This document shows positions 61,611 to 64,000 of a stretch of 64,000 nucleotides of DNA, piece after piece. The position numbers and the translations under genes were made by a program. The notes beneath the pieces are model-generated. The model was given only the letters and a program-made list of their open reading frames with translations. It searched no databases and was not told the origin of the DNA. Position 1 is the stretch's first letter; each line of letters opens with the position of its first letter. The stretch covers positions 124,001 to 188,000 of the forward strand of contig NZ_WHOM01000040.1 in assembly GCF_009739465.1 (NCBI RefSeq), read 5' to 3'. The stretch is from Streptomyces apocyni. Lineage in GTDB: Bacteria > Actinomycetota > Actinomycetes > Streptomycetales > Streptomycetaceae.

Positions 61611-63086
61611 AGCCGGTGCCTGACCCAGCGGGGACGCCGTGGGAGACAGGTAGGCACGGAGGCCAGTCCGGTGGTGCAGGTCCGGGAGCGGGTGGACGCG
61701 CCAGCGGCGGGCGTAGGCCGGGGGAGGCCGCTCGTCGGAGCGCAGGACGGCGACCGGCCGCTGCCGGGCCATGGCGGCGAGTCCGCCGGGCGTGATGCTC
61801 TCGTCGTGACCGCTGGGCTGGCGGGAGGCGCAGCCGATGTCGAACGCGACCCGGATGGCCTCCTCCCCTGTGATCACGCACGGCGGGCGTACGCCCTGCG
61901 CGCGCAGTTCGGCGGCGACGCGGTTCTGGTCGGCGATATAGCCACGTACGCGGTGCGTCGTACTGTCGAGGATCCGGAACTGGACCGCCAGATGCGCGGC
62001 GACCGCCACGGCGACGAGCGCTACGGCGGCCCGGCGCCACCGCGGCCGGACCCGCGAGACGCGGACCAGGCACTGCGCCACCGGCAGGCTCAGCAGGGCG
62101 TACGCGGGCAGCAGGAAGCGCGGCGCCGCGTAGCCGACGGTGAACAAGTACGGTGCGGCCAGCGCCAGTCCGGTACCGGTCGCGAGGACGATGGCGGCCC
62201 GGTGCCGGGTGCGGGCCGCCGCCCATACGCCGCCCGCGACGAGCAACGGCAGTGCGAGGAACCACACACTGGTGACGGGGTGCTGCCAGGGCACGTCGCA
62301 GGGGCGGCACAGGGTGCGGCCGCTCAGCGCGCGTACGTGGTCGTCGATGGCGAAGTACGCGCCCAGGTGCCCCTGGATGTCGCTGGCGCGCCGCAGCCGC
62401 GCGAAGAGGCCGCCGTACCGTACGTACGCCTCGATGACCCAACCGGCCCAGCCGATCGCCAGGCCCGTAGCGAGCATGAGGAGCAGCAGCACCTGGCGCC
62501 GCACCCGCATCAGCAGGGCCGCCACCGCGAGCGGCAGGGCCAGCCATACCGCGTCGGTGGGACGCATGAGCGAGGCGAGTCCGACCCCCGCGGCCACGCC
62601 GGTCAGCACCCAGGGGCCGGGTCGGCGGGCGGCGCGCAGGAAGCAGCCGACGGCGATGAGCGCCCCGTACGCGACCCAGAGGTTGGGCATCACCTGCGGG
62701 CCGTAGAACATCGTGATCCACAGGCTCGCGAACAGCGCCCCGGCGACCGCGAGTACGGGAGTGGGAAGCATCCGCCGCCACACCCACAGCGCGCTGAACA
62801 ACGCGCCGCCGGAGAGCAGTGCCAGGTAGACGCGCAGCGCCAGGGTGGAGGTGGTCACCGCCGTGACGGGGGCGACGAGGAAGGTGACACCCCGGGCACG
62901 CGGCGCGCTGAAGAACGCCGCCGGGGCCTGCGGGCTGACCTGGCTGACGTACACCGTCTCGTCCCAGCCCAGCCCCAGACCCGGCACCACCAGGACGAGC
63001 TGGACGAGCGTGAAGGCGGCGGCGACGGCCGTCAGCCACAGCACTGGCCGGGCGGCCGCGCCGGGTTTGAGGGCGCGCCGCCGCAC
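61605..63086 (-). CDS. Polytopic membrane protein, probable GT-C glycosyltransferase
   Basis: A 493-residue protein with about ten spans. Early in the chain, VVPGLGLGWDETVYVSQVSP has the acidic pair in the first outer loop that marks GT-C enzymes (PMT/ArnT-like), which use polyprenyl-phosphate sugars. YGPQVMPNLWVAYGALIAVGCFLRAA and LASLMRPTDAVWLALP also fit. The C-terminal outer part (about 390-493) is soluble: RVRGYIADQNRVAAELRAQGVRPPCVITGEEAIRVAFDIGCAS, with YARRWRVHPLPDL. GTG at 63086 is chosen as the last start before the first span; it has no good site and may be reached by re-initiation from the short ORF described next. Confidence 0.8.
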   Translation of the reverse strand: MRRRALKPGAAARPVLWLTAVAAAFTLVQLVLVVPGLGLGWDETVYVSQVSPQAPAAFFSAPRARGVTFLVAPVTAVTTSTLALRVYLALLSGGALFSALWVWRRMLPTPVLAVAGALFASLWITMFYGPQVMPNLWVAYGALIAVGCFLRAARRPGPWVLTGVAAGVGLASLMRPTDAVWLALPLAVAALLMRVRRQVLLLLMLATGLAIGWAGWVIEAYVRYGGLFARLRRASDIQGHLGAYFAIDDHVRALSGRTLCRPCDVPWQHPVTSVWFLALPLLVAGGVWAAARTRHRAAIVLATGTGLALAAPYLFTVGYAAPRFLLPAYALLSLPVAQCLVRVSRVRPRWRRAAVALVAVAVAAHLAVQFRILDSTTHRVRGYIADQNRVAAELRAQGVRPPCVITGEEAIRVAFDIGCASRQPSGHDESITPGGLAAMARQRPVAVLRSDERPPPAYARRWRVHPLPDLHHRTGLRAYLSPTASPLGQAPAR

Positions 63087-63094
63087 ACCGTGTC

Positions 63095-63157
63095 CTAGGC
63101 GGCCCGGGTGTCCTCGGCGGCCTCGGCCGCCTCGCGTCTGTTCTCGCTGTGCGTCAT
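63095..63157 (-). CDS. 20-residue ORF with a strong site before the glycosyltransferase-like gene
   Basis: ATG at 63157 has AAGAGGTG at ideal distance, and the reading frame (acidic, Glu/Ala-rich, beginning THSENRREAAEAAED) stops at TAG 63097-63095, 8 nt before the GTG of the membrane protein. It may be a leader peptide. Equally, it may be the genuine N-terminus of the membrane protein split by a one-base frameshift, since acidic Glu/Ala starts are common for such proteins. Confidence 0.5.
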   Translation of the reverse strand: MTHSENRREAAEAAEDTRAA

Positions 63158-63461
63158 CCGGCACCTCTTGTCGCGAGCCGGAGATCAAACGTGGCTCCTG
63201 GATGGTCCGGTCTCCTTCGACGTCGACGGTCCGGCCGATGACGGCGCCCGCGGCGTGTGCCCGCGGCTGGTGTCCGCTCCTGCACGCTGCCGGTGGTTGT
63301 GGTGCCTCACCAGGCCGGTGAGGCACTCGGCCGAGCGGTTATTCCCGAAGGAGTGAGGGCGAGCCGGGGAGCCTCCACGGAAGACAGGCTGTGTCGGCCC
63401 CCCGTGGTTACCATCCGGACAGGTGATGCCTACGGACCGGACGGAAGGCACGGAGACCCTC
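63158..63461. other. 304-bp divergent promoter region
   Basis: No gene is seen. The inverted repeat CACCAGGCCGGTGAGG-like symmetry around 63305-63325 (CCTCACCAGGCCGGTGAGG) is a perfect short hairpin. The region must hold promoters for the minus-strand glycosyltransferase-like gene and the plus-strand methyltransferase gene. Confidence 0.45.
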
Positions 63462-64000
63462 ATGCCCAGCTCATCGGCCGCGCCCCTGTCGACGAACCGT
63501 TCGCGGCTGGGGTACAAGGTGCGTTACGCACTGCGTCATCCACAGCGTGTGGTGCCCTACCTGCGCCGGTCGGCGAGGGACGGCTGGCTGCGGTTCCGGC
63601 ACCGCGGGAGTCACGTCGCGTACTACCGGGCGGTGATGGCGTCGGACGCCGCGCGCAGTCCCGAGGCCGCGGTCGGCGGCGGGCCGTCGCACGCGCGCTG
63701 GCTGGCCATCGGGCAGATGCAGTACGACTACCTGCTGGGGCATGGGCTGAAGCCGCAGGACCGGGTGCTGGAGATCGGGTGCGGCAATCTGCGCGCCGGG
63801 TGGCGGTTCATCGAGTACCTGGAGCCCGGGCACTACTTCGGGATCGACATCTCGCCCGAGATCCTCATCGAGGCGAAGAAGACCCTGGTCCGGTACGACC
63901 TCCAGCAGAAGGTGCCGCATCTCACCCCCGTCGCGGACCTGACGCTGGACTTCCTTCCCGACGGGTACTTCACGGTGGTGCACGCGCACAGCGTGTTCTC
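63462..64000 (+). CDS. SAM-dependent methyltransferase, 5' part
   Basis: The gene runs off the window; 179 codons are present. Residues 1-75 are basic (SRLGYKVRYALRHPQRVVPYLRRSARDGWLRFRHRG) and may contact a membrane or acidic substrate. The Rossmann start is clear: LGHGLKPQDRVLEIGCGNLRAGWRFIEYLEPGHYFGIDISPEILIEAKKTL, with the SAM-binding EIGCGN motif and the acidic residue in GIDIS. Then DLTLDFLPDGYFTVVHAHSVF, motif IV-like. The target is unknown; the divergent glycosyltransferase-like gene suggests a cell-surface sugar or lipid. ATG at 63462 has GGAG 7 nt upstream; an in-frame GTG-ATG at 63423 is a possible earlier start. Confidence 0.85.
   Translation, partial: MPSSSAAPLSTNRSRLGYKVRYALRHPQRVVPYLRRSARDGWLRFRHRGSHVAYYRAVMASDAARSPEAAVGGGPSHARWLAIGQMQYDYLLGHGLKPQDRVLEIGCGNLRAGWRFIEYLEPGHYFGIDISPEILIEAKKTLVRYDLQQKVPHLTPVADLTLDFLPDGYFTVVHAHSVF

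Overview
The window is high-GC actinobacterial DNA and almost certainly a Streptomyces core-chromosome segment. The third codon position is G or C almost throughout, GTG and TTG starts are common, and many genes overlap by 4 nt (ATGA or GTGA). The gene order (purN-purH, folD, mdh, a betaine cluster, trpS, glyA, sdhCDAB) is a typical Streptomyces arrangement. Several genes appear to be transcribed leaderless.

Layout. 1-4.3 kb: end of a membrane protein gene, a membrane protein gene on the other strand, and purN-purH. 4.4-7.7 kb (minus): an FHA protein coupled to a transmembrane Ser/Thr kinase with an I36-like outer domain, then an RDD protein. 8-9.4 kb: folD and a small DUF3017 protein. 9.7-13.1 kb: three tandem paralogues that each join a cytoplasmic helix-turn-helix to one membrane span and a different outer domain (peptidoglycan-binding, DUF2690, DUF2690). 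13.3-17.6 kb: mdh, then a three-gene cluster in which a multi-span membrane protein (C-terminus) and a small helical protein (N-terminus) share a QGAFA(V/I)GDHN motif like bacterial amyloid-signalling motifs. 17.9-25.1 kb: choline-to-glycine-betaine oxidation and a betaine ABC importer in one operon. 25.2-30.1 kb: a 2H phosphoesterase, trpS, glyA behind a ZTP riboswitch, and rocD. 30.2-37.1 kb: a polysaccharide deacetylase with a DasR-like operator, a MocR regulator facing an AhpD-like gene, a PEP-mutase family enzyme, and an MFS/DinB pair facing its likely ArsR regulator. 37.5-39.7 kb: a PQQ-propeller membrane protein and a frameshifted small gene. 40-41.4 kb: a degenerate tRNA-like gene and a small GntR cassette that resembles a relic of an integrative element. 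41.4-45.3 kb: YihY, a D,D-carboxypeptidase, a two-span protein and a membrane metallophosphoesterase. 45.3-52.2 kb: a CitAB-type two-component system facing a TctCBA tripartite carboxylate transporter with a second TctC. 52.2-56.3 kb: a membrane protein and sdhCDAB. 56.4-61.5 kb: an OHCU decarboxylase, a GH20 hexosaminidase behind a coupled 37-codon leader ORF, two proteins of unknown function, and an ECF-like sigma factor with a probably truncated partner. 61.6-64 kb: a polytopic glycosyltransferase-like protein and the start of a methyltransferase.

How the genes connect. purN, purH, folD and glyA all belong to one-carbon and purine metabolism, and the ZTP riboswitch on glyA senses the purH substrate ZMP (and ZTP). 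The betaine genes form a complete uptake and synthesis module. The two-component system probably controls the Tct transporter. The most unusual material is the QGAFAxGDHN cluster (14.5-17.6 kb) and the trio of membrane-anchored HTH proteins (9.7-13.1 kb). Short tandem repeats, mostly 9-nt units, recur at gene ends and in linkers.
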